Shown: positions 12,200-23,075 of the stretch, in pieces | Layout: the number at the start of each line of letters is the position of its first letter | Numbering within the stretch: position 1 is the first letter of the stretch | NCBI RefSeq assembly: GCF_028554725.1 | Contig: NC_071671.1 | Span: forward strand, 66,458,001 to 66,522,000 | Length of the DNA stretch: 64,000 nucleotides | Source of the DNA: Zeugodacus cucurbitae | Lineage: Eukaryota > Arthropoda > Insecta > Diptera > Tephritidae | Reading direction: 5' to 3' | The notes under the pieces: generated by a model | Database searches by the model: none | Told to the model about the DNA's origin: nothing | The model's input: the letters and a program-made list of their open reading frames with translations, nothing else | Made by a program: the position numbers and the translations under genes

Positions 12200-13260
12200 A
12201 GAGGGGAAGCCAAATGAGAGTATTAGATATCCTTGGAGGATATAAGCTTAAATATAGGGCATATAAAGGCATCGCTATTTTTAGCAAGCCTACCTATCAG
12301 GAAATCCAAAGAGACCTAGTTCATGTACTTGATGGACCCGTAATTCCTGATCCTACTTGGAGAGTTAACCTCCGGAAGGGGACGCGTTGGATTGTCGAGT
12401 ACATAAGCTTAAAACTAGTCTCGACAATCTGACCTCAATCTTCTCCTACCTCTCCTGTTGTTTCATTAAGGGAGCGATTTCTTTTCTGGAAATTGCCCTT
12501 ACTGTTATACCAGAAGCTTCGGATTGCTTACGTCTGCTTTTGGCGCCTGATTTTCTCTTCATGAACTGAGGTGTCAGCAACTTAATATTTGGTTATCTTT
12601 CCCTCACTTCCTTCAGGGATTTTTCGAGTACTTCTGTTGGTATTCACTTTTCATGGAGGGTTCTATGTTCACTTTTTGGTTAACGCGTTGAATTCCCACA
12701 GCTGTCACTACCGGTATACTATGTCTGGTACATCCGGTAGTACTCTTAATAGTCTACTGACTGTAGGAATTCGGATTGTCTTCGTCGGATTCGTTTATTG
12801 TTCCTAAATTCCTATATGTCGTAGTCATTTCCCGAGAGCCTGTAACCATATGTTTTTGGTAGGTCGTTGTTGTTTTTGTATTTATTTCAGCCGAAAAGGT
12901 TTGGTTACTCGTCTACAGAGCTGGTATACGAAGAGACTTCGTATGGTCCTCGGTGGGGCCGTTCGCGATCAGCTATTAATTTCTGCCCACTGATCATTTA
13001 GGCCGAATAATTCCGCCATTAGCAGGGGTACCTCGACACCTTGTATTAGGGTGTTGTTGGTTTGGGGATTACTGGTCTACGTTGCAGAAGTCATAATTTC
13101 GAATCGTTCTATACAGCTTCGAGGAGGAGCTTGACTTTTAGAGGATCCAGCGTTTCTTTCTTATACACGCAGAAGCATTGGCTCTTTGGTAGATGTGTTA
13201 ATCTTATCTGTATGCTGTTATCATTTTTGTATGCGCCTTCTTTTCTAATATATATTTAGA
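12200..13260 (-). pseudogene. Decayed coding-like segment of unknown identity
   Basis: This stretch is visibly richer in G and C and less repetitive than its neighbours. Read on the minus strand in several frames, it gives protein-like patches separated by stops and frameshifts. Examples are VEVPLLMAELFGLNDQWAEI near 12985-13045 and RKSGAKSRRKQSEAS near 12505-12560. The style fits a dead mobile-element ORF (gag or LINE ORF1-like), but I cannot name a family. Plus-strand frames at 12214-12432 and 12589-12807 are possible alternatives and equally unrecognised. Treat it as an unassigned fossil. Confidence 0.35.
12390..12429. other. Perfect 10-bp inverted repeat
   Basis: GATTGTCGAG at 12390-12399 and CTCGACAATC at 12420-12429 pair perfectly around a 20-nt loop, inside the decayed coding-like segment. 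Function unknown. Confidence 0.5.
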
Positions 13261-14951
13261 AGTTAGAGAAATTAATACATAAATTCACAATAACAATTGT
13301 GGTCTACAACCCCACACGCACAGCGGTTGCGACCAAAACCAATTCATTAGAACAATCCTCTTCATTGCATGCATTGCATTTCTCCATACAAATTGCGTTG
13401 CTGCTTGATTAATCACTGCTATTTGTCGACGATTAGTCGACTCGAAGCATTGGCGTGAGATGCGTGTGTAAATCAAAAATCACACCGACTTCGTCCCCAA
13501 CACAGCACTGGTTGGTCGTTTAAAACAATTTGGCTGAGTATCCTTTTATGCTTACGTATTTTGTTGTTTCGTGTTTTTTTCATTTCAATTTTTATTTCGC
13601 TATTGTTTCGGGCACTCCAACAGCAGCAGTGCGGTGTCAGCAGCAGCTGCCAAACAAAGCACTAACTGACAATCCTGACCGCTGGGACCAACCTGCGCGC
13701 CCTCAGGAGTGCACTCCCAGTGACCAAGTGTTTCTGTGAGTGTGTGTGCCTGACAACAGCAACAATAAAGAATATGATTACTTTCACAAGTCGAGGGATG
13801 CAAGTGAGGGGCGCACTCGAGTACGGGTGTTCCTTTGTTTTCAAAATGTGACAATTGCGGTCACGCATACTAAAAGCCACAAAAAGCGATACAGTTACGA
13901 TTACAAAGGGCAGGACAAAGCTGCTGCATGAATCCGGATGGACGCACACACACATACATACATACAAACGAATATTTTTTTGTAAATTCATTTGTATTTA
14001 GTTACAAGCATTAGTGTGTTTGTTTGTACTCCTATGTGTGTGAGTGTGTGTGTGGCACTAATAAATTCAAAGTTTCAGCACATTTGTGGTAAAAGGATAT
14101 GCTGTCGACAACCTCCATTTACAATACAAAACAAGCACACTTACAAGTACACACATTCACATTTGAGTTACAACAACAACTGCAAGTACAAAAGCATATT
14201 CAATTTATTATCCTGTCTCTTTGGAGAGTACTCGCCGCCTTTCGCCATTGCTGACAGTTGTTGGCGTTGCGTGACAGTTGTGGGGCAAGTCATGCCATGC
14301 CATGTATGCATCTAAGTGTGTGTGTAGCAGCAAGACAGGCGTACAATATCACACTTTCAAACGCATAAAAATGCTGAAAACACACACTCACCCATACATA
14401 CATACATATATCGGCGTATTCCGGCTGGGGTGCGCTGCTGCAGCTCCTGCAGTATTGCCACAAAGTCTATCGCTTCCACGTCGCCAGCAGCAGCAGCAGC
14501 AGGAAACATCACCAGGAAGTGTGGTGTGCAGCAAGGTTTGAATAAATGAATGCATTTGTTCTAAGTTGCTTACTCAATATGCTTTATTGTCTGTGCAACG
14601 CATGTTGTTGTTATTGTACTGTTTGTTGTTCTTGGTTTTCGTATGTATTTAGGTTAATTAGATTGAAATTTCCATGCATTGTTGATTGGAAAATAAATGG
14701 GAAAACTGCAATTGTTAAAACAATATGGTTTATCAGCGCGCATTCAGTGGAAAGTTTTGCGGTGTGATGTGAAAAGAAAGAAAAAAGTGCATGCTGAGCC
14801 TTAGTACTCCAGCAAATTGAAGATACATAAATGGGGTACTTGAAGTTCCTTAGAGAGAATAGACGAAGTTATGATAGTGTCAAGCGACTTGTATTAATGG
14901 CTGGTCTTATTAAGAACCCGCCTCCATTTCCCGATATATGGTGGGGTATGT
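13261..14951. other. Non-coding segment with triplet and dinucleotide tracts
   Basis: No gene supported. It holds a (CAG)5 tract near 14487-14502, CAGCAG-rich text near 13619-13650, and CATA and GT tracts near 13948-13965 and 14035-14055. Overlapping open frames on both strands are consistent with repeat-driven chance ORFs. Confidence 0.5.
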
Positions 14952-14958
14952 ATGTATA

Positions 14959-15431
14959 TCTACAAGTCGCTTATCATTCCCGTCCTGCTTTATGGTGCAG
15001 AAGCTTGGACGATGTCAACATCAGATGAGACGACACTAGGAGTTTTCGAGAGGAAAATTTTGCGCAAGATTTGCGGACCTCAGAACATTGGCAACGGCGA
15101 ATACCGCAGACGATGGAACGATGAGCTGTACGAGTTAAACGACGACATTGACATAGTTCAGCGAATAAAAAGACAGCGGCTACGCTGGCTAGGTCATGTT
15201 GTCCGAATGGACGAAAACACTCCAGCTCTGAAAGTGTTCGATTCAGTACCCGCCGGAGGAAGCCGAGGAAGGGGAAGGCCTCCACTCCGTTGGAGGGACC
15301 AGGTGGAGAGCGACCTGGTTATACTTGGAATCTCCAACTGGCGCCGAACTGCGAAGGAAAGAGAGGAGTGTCGCGCTCTCATCGATTCGGTTATAACCGG
15401 CTAAACGGTTGAACGCCAATCACATACATAC
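14959..15431 (+). mobile_element. 5'-truncated RTE-like LINE, copy 2
   Basis: An open frame of the LINE C-terminus runs to the stop at 15402-15404. Motifs in order are LYGAEAWTMS, GVFERKILRKI, GNGEYRRRWNDELYEL, RLRWLGHVVRMDE, GSRGRGRPPLRWRDQV and SNWRRTAKEREECRAL. It is closely related to 6191-6768, ends in the same CACATACATACA tail, and keeps the segment that copy 1 lost. The 5' end is a truncation with no start of its own. The flanks share ATGTATA at 14952-14958 and 15432-15438, a plausible 7-bp target-site duplication, though the AT-rich context weakens it. The open frame suggests a fairly young insertion. It encodes no complete protein and should be inactive. Confidence 0.85.
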
Positions 15432-15630
15432 ATGTATAGGAATAAGTTTTAAGTCAGCTGAGCCTAATCGCAAGCGGTCACTCTTAAGCACTCTTAAGGC
15501 TTGTTGCGCTTCCGAGAGAGAATCTTACTAAGAATTTAAAATGGCTTTGCTTAAAGTTGCTTTATCATAAAAGCATCGCAAGCTCTCATTCATCCTAATG
15601 GATTTATAAAAGTTTTGAAGAAAATATGTT

Positions 15631-16598
15631 TGAGTTAAGTTAGGTAAGGTCAGGTTAGATTAGGTGAGGTTACGTAAGGTTAGATTAGGTTAGGTTAGGT
15701 GAGGTTACGTAAGGCTAGATTAGGTGAGGTTACGTAAGGTTAGGTTAGATTAGGTGGGGTTAGATAAGGTGAGGTTAGATTAGGTGAGGTTTCGTAAGGT
15801 TAGATTAGGTTAGGTTAGATTAGGTGAGGTGAGGTTAGATTAGGTTAGGTTAGGTTAGGTTAGATTAGGTGAGGTTACGTAAGGTTAGATTAGGTTAGGT
15901 TAGGTGAGGTTACGTAAGGCTAGATTAGGTGAGGTTACGTAAGGTTAGGTTAGATTAGGTTAGATTAGGTGAGGTGAGGTTAGATTAGGTTAGGTTAGGT
16001 TAGGATAGGTTAGATTAGGTGAGGTTACGTAAGGTTACGTAAGGCTAGATTAGGTGAGGTTACGTAAGGTTAGGTTAGATTAGGTGGGGTTAGATAAGGT
16101 GAGGTTAGATTAGGTGAGGTTTCGTAAGGTTAGATTAGGTTAGGTTAGATTAGGTGAGGTGAGGTTAGATTAGGTTAGGTTAGGTTAGGTTAGGTTAGAT
16201 TAGGTGAGGTTACGTAAGGTTACGTAAGGCTAGATTAGGTGAGGTTACGTAAGGTTAGGTTAGATTAGGTGGGGTTAGATAAGGTGAGGTTAGATAAGGT
16301 GAGGTTTCGTAAGGTTATATTAGGTTAGGTTAGATTAGGTGAGGTGAGGTTAGATTAGGTTAGGTTAGGTTAGGTTAGATTAGGTGAGGTTACGTAAGGT
16401 TAGATTAGGTAAGGTTAGGTTAGGTGAGGTTAGATTAGGTCAGGTTACGTAAGGTTAGATTAGGTAAGGTTAGGTTAGGTTAGGTGAGGTTAGATTAGGT
16501 GAGGTTACGAAAGGTTAGATTAGGTTAGGTTAGGTTAGGTTAGGTTCGGTTAGGTTAGATTATGTTTGATTAGATTAGATTAGGTCAGGTTAGGTTAA
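15631..16598. repeat. Degenerate TTAGG-type pentamer array (about 968 bp)
   Basis: The array is built from 5-bp units: TAGGT (a rotation of TTAGG) and variants TAGAT, GAGGT, TACGT, AAGGT, AAGGC and TTCGT. The unit phase stays fixed at positions 5n+1 from start to end, with no indel that breaks it. A larger pattern is superimposed. The block TACGTAAGGCTAGATTAGGT recurs with AAGGC at 15711, 15916, 16041 and 16226, intervals of 205, 125 and 185 bp, all multiples of five. TTAGG is the ancestral arthropod telomere repeat. Diptera are thought to have lost it, so this is an interstitial array or an expansion from another source. A LINE fragment starts directly after its right end. Confidence 0.9.
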
Positions 16599-16845
16599 GC
16601 TCCCACTCTGCGCCTGCTTAACATCTCACTTGTATAGCTGTGAGCGCTGTCCTTTGTGGTGGCAAAAAACTCAAAATGAATAAGGAAGACTCTCACAATC
16701 CGACAAAGCGCTTGGAAGCTATTCGTAATACTGGAGTCAGCTAATGTCAATTCAAGCAAGGTGTTTTAATCTCAGTTTGGCGAATGCTGGACATTGAAGG
16801 AGGAAATGCTGAGCTGATTTCACCTTGGCGCTTAATGACAATCCA
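16599..16845 (-). mobile_element. 3'-terminal fragment of an RNase H-type LINE
   Basis: The sequence resembles 22340-22590 in the same order: TGTCCTTTGTG, then a CGACAAAGCG / CGGCAAAGTG block, then a GGCGAATG / GTCGAATG block followed by GACATTGAAGGAGGAAATGC versus TACATGGAAGGAGGAAGTGC. The latter is the untranslated and C-terminal end of the LINE at 22322-23075, whose sense strand is minus. By analogy this piece is also minus-sense with its 3' end touching the TTAGG-like array. No open frame survives. Confidence 0.6.
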
Positions 16846-18243
16846 ATTAATGCATTTTCTTAAACATTTTCTACTCATTTTAAACACGCAACTATGAAGC
16901 AATTTTGGCCATTTTTTGTTTTACTAATTCCCTCGTCAGCCACAAACTTTCTAAAAGCCCTTGACAGAAGTGCATCAGTTATTCATCCCCGATGCATAAG
17001 AAACTTTTAAACTTTGCACTTCCGCTTCGCTTAGCAAAATTTCCGCGCTGCATATGAACGCTTGAGTGATTCTATTCTAAGTTAATAAAAGTATTGTCAC
17101 TAGGGGATATTAGGGGGTGACAGTATATTTAAAAAATATATTGATTTATTTGATTTACATACTCTTAAAATAAAGCGATTATATTCTTTAAAGTATCAAA
17201 TTTACAGTGAAAATATGATACTTAGCTCTCAACTTTCCTTTATACACAAAATATATGCTCACTTCTGATTTTCATTTGCAGCGCTTCATTTACCATTCAA
17301 CCGCTATTAGTCTTTGCTGTCTCCTGAGTTAATAGATTCCCCTCATATGCATATATATTTTTGTGCTCATGTTGCTGGCAGTTGCTTAACTAAAGCGTCC
17401 ATTACTTTTCATCCAGCTTAACCACATTACCGCTAATTACTCACTTACTTTTATTGTTGTCACAAGTTGTCGCTGCAACCCAACCTTGTGTGACAGCAAT
17501 TCCGACGATAGCAACTTGCCGCTGACAATTCATTTGAGCATCGTGTAAGTTGTGATTATTTGTGTAATATTTTATAGTTGTTGTTGTTGTTGGCATTTTA
17601 CACATCCACTCCTAAGTGGTCATAAGCGCGATAGTTATACATTGTTATATTATAGCTTGCTTGTTGGTTTTAAGTGAGTGGCTGGTGTTTGTTATCATTC
17701 ATTTGTGGGATAGTGTGGATATGTGAATGACTTAAGTTACGGTTGTCAGTGGAGACCTTGCTACAAAGAAAAGTATTTCTCTTGGGAAGAATTCTCTATC
17801 CAGTGTTCGAAATCCATTTATTTTTCCTCTGCTCATTATTTTCAAGTTTAAAATCGAATTCGGATTTTCTTGTAATACTTTAATTAAATTATACATATTT
17901 CTCATATATAGATATACATATGTATGTCTTAGCCTTAGAACCTATGCAAGTCAGATTTAAAATTTCAATAACTTTTGCAAATTTATAATAAAATTACTGA
18001 AGTTTTCCGGCAATTTGTAATAGTTCTTTTTCACATGCCTAACTACTATTGCACAACTTTAAGCAGTTAGGAGCGGATGAAACAAGTTTTATATTCTTTT
18101 CGCAGTAACTATCCTGCCAACTTATGCATATGAATTCATAACTTTGAGATTGCTTTAAATTTCGCACGTTGGCAGCACAACTAAAGGTGTCAACTTCATG
18201 AGCAAGCACGCACATACACATACAAACTGATAAAATATACAAG
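16846..18243. other. AT-rich non-coding segment
   Basis: No gene supported. It contains a small inverted repeat, TGTCAC...GTGACA, around 17097-17124 and a (GTT)n tract at 17578-17592. Confidence 0.55.
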
Positions 18244-18404
18244 TATAGGGTGGTTCTTATAGCGATACTTATGCACTCTATGCAGTTCTGAAACTACGAC
18301 TAACTCTGCTTTTGCCTTTTGCTAGCCTGAAGGACTGCTATAGTAATTTCATAATTTTCTAGTAAACTAAGAAAATAATAAACTCACCACTAAACCACCC
18401 TATA
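18244..18404. mobile_element. 161-bp MITE with TATAGGGTGGTT inverted termini
   Basis: TATAGGGTGGTT at 18244-18255 is matched exactly by AACCACCCTATA at 18393-18404. The outer TA is compatible with the TA target of Tc1/mariner-type elements. The interior is non-coding. Size and structure fit a miniature inverted-repeat element, but I do not recognise the family. Confidence 0.75.
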
Positions 18405-21400
18405 TGACATGCAGTCAGTGCTTTGTCCTGCAAGTGCTCGCAATTTGAATGAAATGCCACACTGAAGTTGAAGTTGTGCAAAACTTTTGCCTTCCACCAA
18501 GGCAAACCTAGCACGAACAGGCACATCAACAACAACTACAACAAAAACAGCAGCAACATTATACCGTATTATGGAATGCATTGGCATAAATCTAGGCGCA
18601 AGCAAGCATGCATGTAAATCTGCACACCAGTGCACTACGCTACCACGTATATACTTATATGTTATATGTATATATGTATGGAGAATTTGTTGCACACGTG
18701 TAGTAGACTAGCATTTTGGTGTTGCATGCCACAAGTCAGTGGCAAGTGTTAAGAATTACTGTGGCAGTCGTGCAGAAAATATGTAAACTATTCGGTTTTG
18801 TTTCTCTCTTTTTTGTAATATTTAACACGAATGCTGCTGTGTTTCTATGTTACATGTATGTTGCTACATGTGTGAGCTTACGGCAGCAATTTACAGTTAG
18901 TTTTCAGCTAAATAAGTTAGTTTTTCTTTTTCATTTCGTTTGCTTAAATTTGCGCCACACTTTTGCTGGTTGAGTGTGAGAAATCAGCGTCCATCTGTGA
19001 AATCTATTAGAATTTGAAGGTTTGTTTTTTGTTTTTGCTCGAGAAAAGTTAACTGATGCAGGTAATTTTTGGAGTGGAAGGCATCGTATTTTTCAATAGG
19101 TTTGTAATATATCAGTTTTCTCATTTGGCTTATAATTGTTGTAATGCTTCTTGTTTGTTTAATTTTTACAAAAATTTTAATTTGAAATTACTGCAAAGTT
19201 TGAGTATTGCTTGCAGTTGGCAACATTCTCACAAAATGATGTGATGATTTATATTCAGTTATTATAGCAATATATATATGTATATACATAAATAAATATA
19301 GTGAAAATAAAACTGAGCTTCAGATTAAAAATTTTGGAATTTTAATTTTTTTGTAGGTTAATGGAAAATTTGTGTGCGTTTTACCGTTAGTTGGAGAAGA
19401 CGTTGACTTATTTCATTTTGTAGATATATATGATACCTTTCATTTGACACCAATATTGTACTACCATAAAATTAATTTATTAACCTAATATTTTCAATCA
19501 AGTGGCAACCTTTCACAAAAATATTTTTTAAGAATATTTTTTTTTTTAATTTTTAATAACTCTGTAGAATGATAGCAAATTTTTATTTTTTCACTAACTT
19601 ATTTTGTTAATTCAAATGTGTAGAAATTTAAATAGGTGGCAACCCTTTTCAAATAAATATTTTCAACTTTCTCTATAAATCTCTTCAGTTTCATACCCAT
19701 ATAGTTTGTCTTATGATTTTTATTTAAATCGAATTTTGAAACAGGTGGCAACTTCAATTTTTAATCAAACTATTTATGTCAAAAGTATAAATATTTAATG
19801 TTTTTTGTTTCTACTAAGCTACATGGTATATTTTATAATTTTGTTGTATGGAATATTTAAATCTGGTGGCAATATTCTACCAAAATCATATTTAGCTATA
19901 AGCTTTCCTAGTTAAGTTTTTCAGTTCGATATCTAGGTGGTAGTGTTCCCTTATCTTAACACCATCACCATGTATACTATGAGAGTGCTAAATTCCTTCA
20001 CTGCGTTCGTTTCTTAAAGAAGTTTAAATTCATAAAACGTGAGTAATGCAATTTTGAAATTTTCCTGACGATTTCTTAAAGCTGCAAAAGCAACTTCTTA
20101 TACCTCAACCTACTAGAAATCCCACTTTAAAACTCCATATGAATAATTTACGAGCTCTTAAGCGTCACAATCTCGGCAAAACCAGCAGCTGCGACAAAGT
20201 GACACATCTTTTCACACACACGAAATAGAAGAACTAAATATGCATGTGAAAGAGAGCGACCACCAAGCGCAAACACTCACTGAACTGAAAAAAGTATGGT
20301 ACTACAAGCGACTAAGGTTAATCACCTCCTCGGGCCATTTGGCGAGAGCGCATTGACATATCTGTCATTATGGCTGCGCAATCACGAAAGTACGAAGGTG
20401 TATGAATATGGAGTATTCAGCACTTTGCCTTACTTTCTAGCGTGTGCGTATGCAATTGGACTTTCTCTGACTTTTAAAAGTGTGTACTTTAAGGAGGCGA
20501 GCATATGGAAATATCGATAGAGAAATGCAATAGATTTAAAGTATAAAATATTTTTTTCTGGAAATATTATAGTCACTTCTACGAATTTTACAGATATTTG
20601 CGAATTATATTGGAATAGGGGAAATTAAAACCACGGATACTAAATAATAAAGATTAAATATTTAAATATTAGAAATTACCAACCCATCCTTATATATTCC
20701 AATTCACATAAAATGTGACAATCATAGAGAGCGAATACATTTGAATTCCCTCTCTTTGCTTGAGCTGCAGCCAATTTCAAGCTTAATTTATCACACACAA
20801 ACAAAAAGAGTAGTACAGCAAGTAGAATTCCAAATTAGCAGCTAACAAAAAAACAACAACGTCAACGACAATAAAAGCTCAAGTAAATTGCAAAATATGT
20901 TGTACGAGTTCATTGTCAAGTCTATGCCTGATAACAGCTGCGACATGCAACACACAAATTGCAACAAAAACCTACTTACAACAATGGCAAGCCAATTCCA
21001 TTTGGCTGGCAGTCAACATTCACTAAAAGCCGACGCCTGTCTTCTGTGCATTTCACTTGCCATTGGCAAAAAGCCAATACTCTACTCATCACACCCACAC
21101 AGTCGCTGACTCAACCACCCGACCGGCAGCCAAGTAACCAATTCCGGGACTCATTAAAAAGGAATAAAGCGCACACACACACACACATGCATAGAGACAG
21201 AGAGACAGACAAACATATGCAAATTATGCAGTTTTTCCACGGTTAGTTTTCATGTGTTGGCAAATTTATGTGAATTTTGTGCTTTACTTTTTCACTATTC
21301 CACCGGTTTTTTTTGCTGCTTATCATGCCATCGTTTATGACTGAGTCTACGAGGCTATGCGCCAAATTCTACAAATATGCAAATATGCAAACAAGCTCGT

Positions 21401-21719
21401 ATGAGTCAACCAAATGAGTTTGCCAAGCGCGCGGAGAAGATAGTGACACTGTGCATGGGCGGTAATTGCGAGTGTGATTACTTTTTTGTGTGCACTGTTG
21501 GTGATAAAAAAAAGTTTCGCTTGCAATTTCGAATTGTTATTGAGGGGGAGTCACTCATTCATATAAAAAAGTAAAACTTGCCAAAGTTAATGCATAATTA
21601 CCAAACAACTATGTGAAACAATGTACTAAAGTGCATGCTCATAATAAATGTGGCGAGTAAATATGTTTTTGTTGTTGTTTTTTGAACAAAATCTGTTATT
21701 GGTTTCATTATAAAATGAT
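18405..21719. other. AT-rich non-coding segment
   Basis: No gene supported. It includes the GTGGCAAC motif series at 19430-19960 (listed separately) and a (CA)n tract near 21170-21186. Frames at 18487-18711 and 20296-20520 lack domains. Confidence 0.5.
19430..19960. repeat. Spaced GTGGCAAC units
   Basis: GTGGCAA recurs near 19502, 19636, 19746 and 19865, with a decayed GTGGTAG near 19937, at spacings of roughly 75-135 bp. Each is followed by AT-rich DNA. The motif matches the GTTGCCAC (reverse strand) units of 34900-35760 and isolated copies near 40405, 41513, 45987, 49566 and 49674. Looks like an old AT-rich minisatellite. Confidence 0.5.
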
Positions 21720-22260
21720 AACTAAGAAAACATATGAGAAACGAAGGCTTAAAAATAGAAGGAGACGCAGGGAAACGAGTGACATAGGGTGGAATAGGCT
21801 GAGAAGGAAAGGTTAGAATAAGATGAGTGATGTAGAAATAGGTTAAGATGGAATACGATTATGTAAGATGGTAATAGATGGCTAATGTTCCAACATGAGA
21901 TAGAATAGAGTAAGATATGATAAGTTATATTAGAATACTGTCGGGTTTTACTATTAATACGTATGAATTTATTAGATGGTGGTTGGATATAATAAGAGAG
22001 TATGAAGAGGGGCTAGATGGGATGGCACAGAGTATGTTAGAGTAGCATTACATACTAATAAGATAGAATAGCTTTGGATAGAATGAGTTCTATCAGGAGA
22101 CGGGTAAAGTACGACGATGTACGAGAATATATCATAGAATAGGTTAGGAGGGAATATTAATATATCGATTAAATTGTAGAAGGACAGAATAGGAGTTCAT
22201 GGATGTGGATGGTATAGGTCTATATAGGGAATGTTAGGGAAAGAAAATGATAAGATTTAT
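21720..22260. repeat. Purine-rich low-complexity tract
   Basis: The plus strand is dominated by A and G, with recurring short words such as AGAATAG, GATGG, TAAGATGG and GGATAGAATGAG. It looks like a heavily degenerated short tandem repeat. It lies about 60 bp outside the TTAGG units that cap the LINE at 22322-23075. Confidence 0.5.
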
Positions 22261-22321
22261 GAAAATATTTATAATCAATAACCACAGCTAAGTAGGACTG
22301 CAAGGCTTATAACTACGGGGA

Positions 22322-23075
22322 AGGTTAGGTTAGGTCAAGGGGTAGATCCACGCAAATGCAGAGAGTCTCACTTAGACAGCTACGATTGTCCTTTGTGACA
22401 CGCAAAGACACCTGAGGGATAGCCAAAACCCTTTTGATTCGGCAAAGTGGACTTCATTATAAAGCTGGACTTCATTATAAAGCTCTTAAGCCGATTCCAG
22501 TCACTTCACTGGGTTCGCCGTTTTAATTTAAGTCTGTCGAATGTTGTACATGGAAGGAGGAAGTGCTTGGATGATTCCTCTTGACCTTCCTCCAAGCAGG
22601 TTTGACAACTAGCGTCTGGCTTGATCCTTAATCTCACAATGATTGCGGCGAGATGAGCGTTCCTAAGCGACAGCAGCTGGAAGGACGGTTTACGATCCAC
22701 TACGAGCTAGAAAGACCTCGCTATTGCACAGGTGCTGGTTGTTGTCCAACGTTTAGCGAGCTCACTCGAAGTGTGTCCAGTGCTTTTGCGCAAGTGGACC
22801 ACGGACCACGGGTACTCTCGACTGCAAGTCGGTCGGCTTTGCAGTTTCCAGCGATTCCGCATTGGGTACCACCACAAGTCGGATTGCAAAGCAGTTCGAA
22901 GATGTTAGACACTCTCTTACTAACTTAGAGCGTATTGTTATCGAATCCAAGGCCAGTATTGTCGCTCTGCTGTCGGAGTGAATACACACCTTTCTGAAGG
23001 ATGCCGTACTTCGGAGAAGTATATCTACTGTTGCCTTAATGACAGCATGAAAGACGTTGCAAGGGTCTGGCAGCC
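22322..23075 (-). mobile_element. RNase H-bearing LINE, C-terminal half, decayed
   Basis: The minus strand encodes an RNase H domain followed by a zinc-binding tail. From 23070 down: NVFHAVIKATVDILLRSTAS, then CIHSDSRATILALDSITIRS (the DS motif carries the expected catalytic Asp), then a decayed VPGHSGIAGN-type region split by a frameshift, then CGIAGNCKADRLA. The tail at 22506-22700 contains C-x2-C-x10-H-x4-C (CQTC...HFLLPC). This architecture belongs to RNase H-containing LINE clades (I, R1, LOA and relatives). The clade is not resolved here. The usual acidic residue in the VFHA segment appears lost. The 3' end meets AGGTTAGGTTAGGTC at 22322-22336. Confidence 0.75.

Noticed and set aside
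13600..13991. Cys-rich frames near CAG-rich DNA
   Set aside because: Overlapping frames on both strands driven by CAG and GT repeats. No conserved motif.
15631..16598. Possible CRISPR array
   Set aside because: The units are contiguous pentamers without unique spacers, and the host is eukaryotic.
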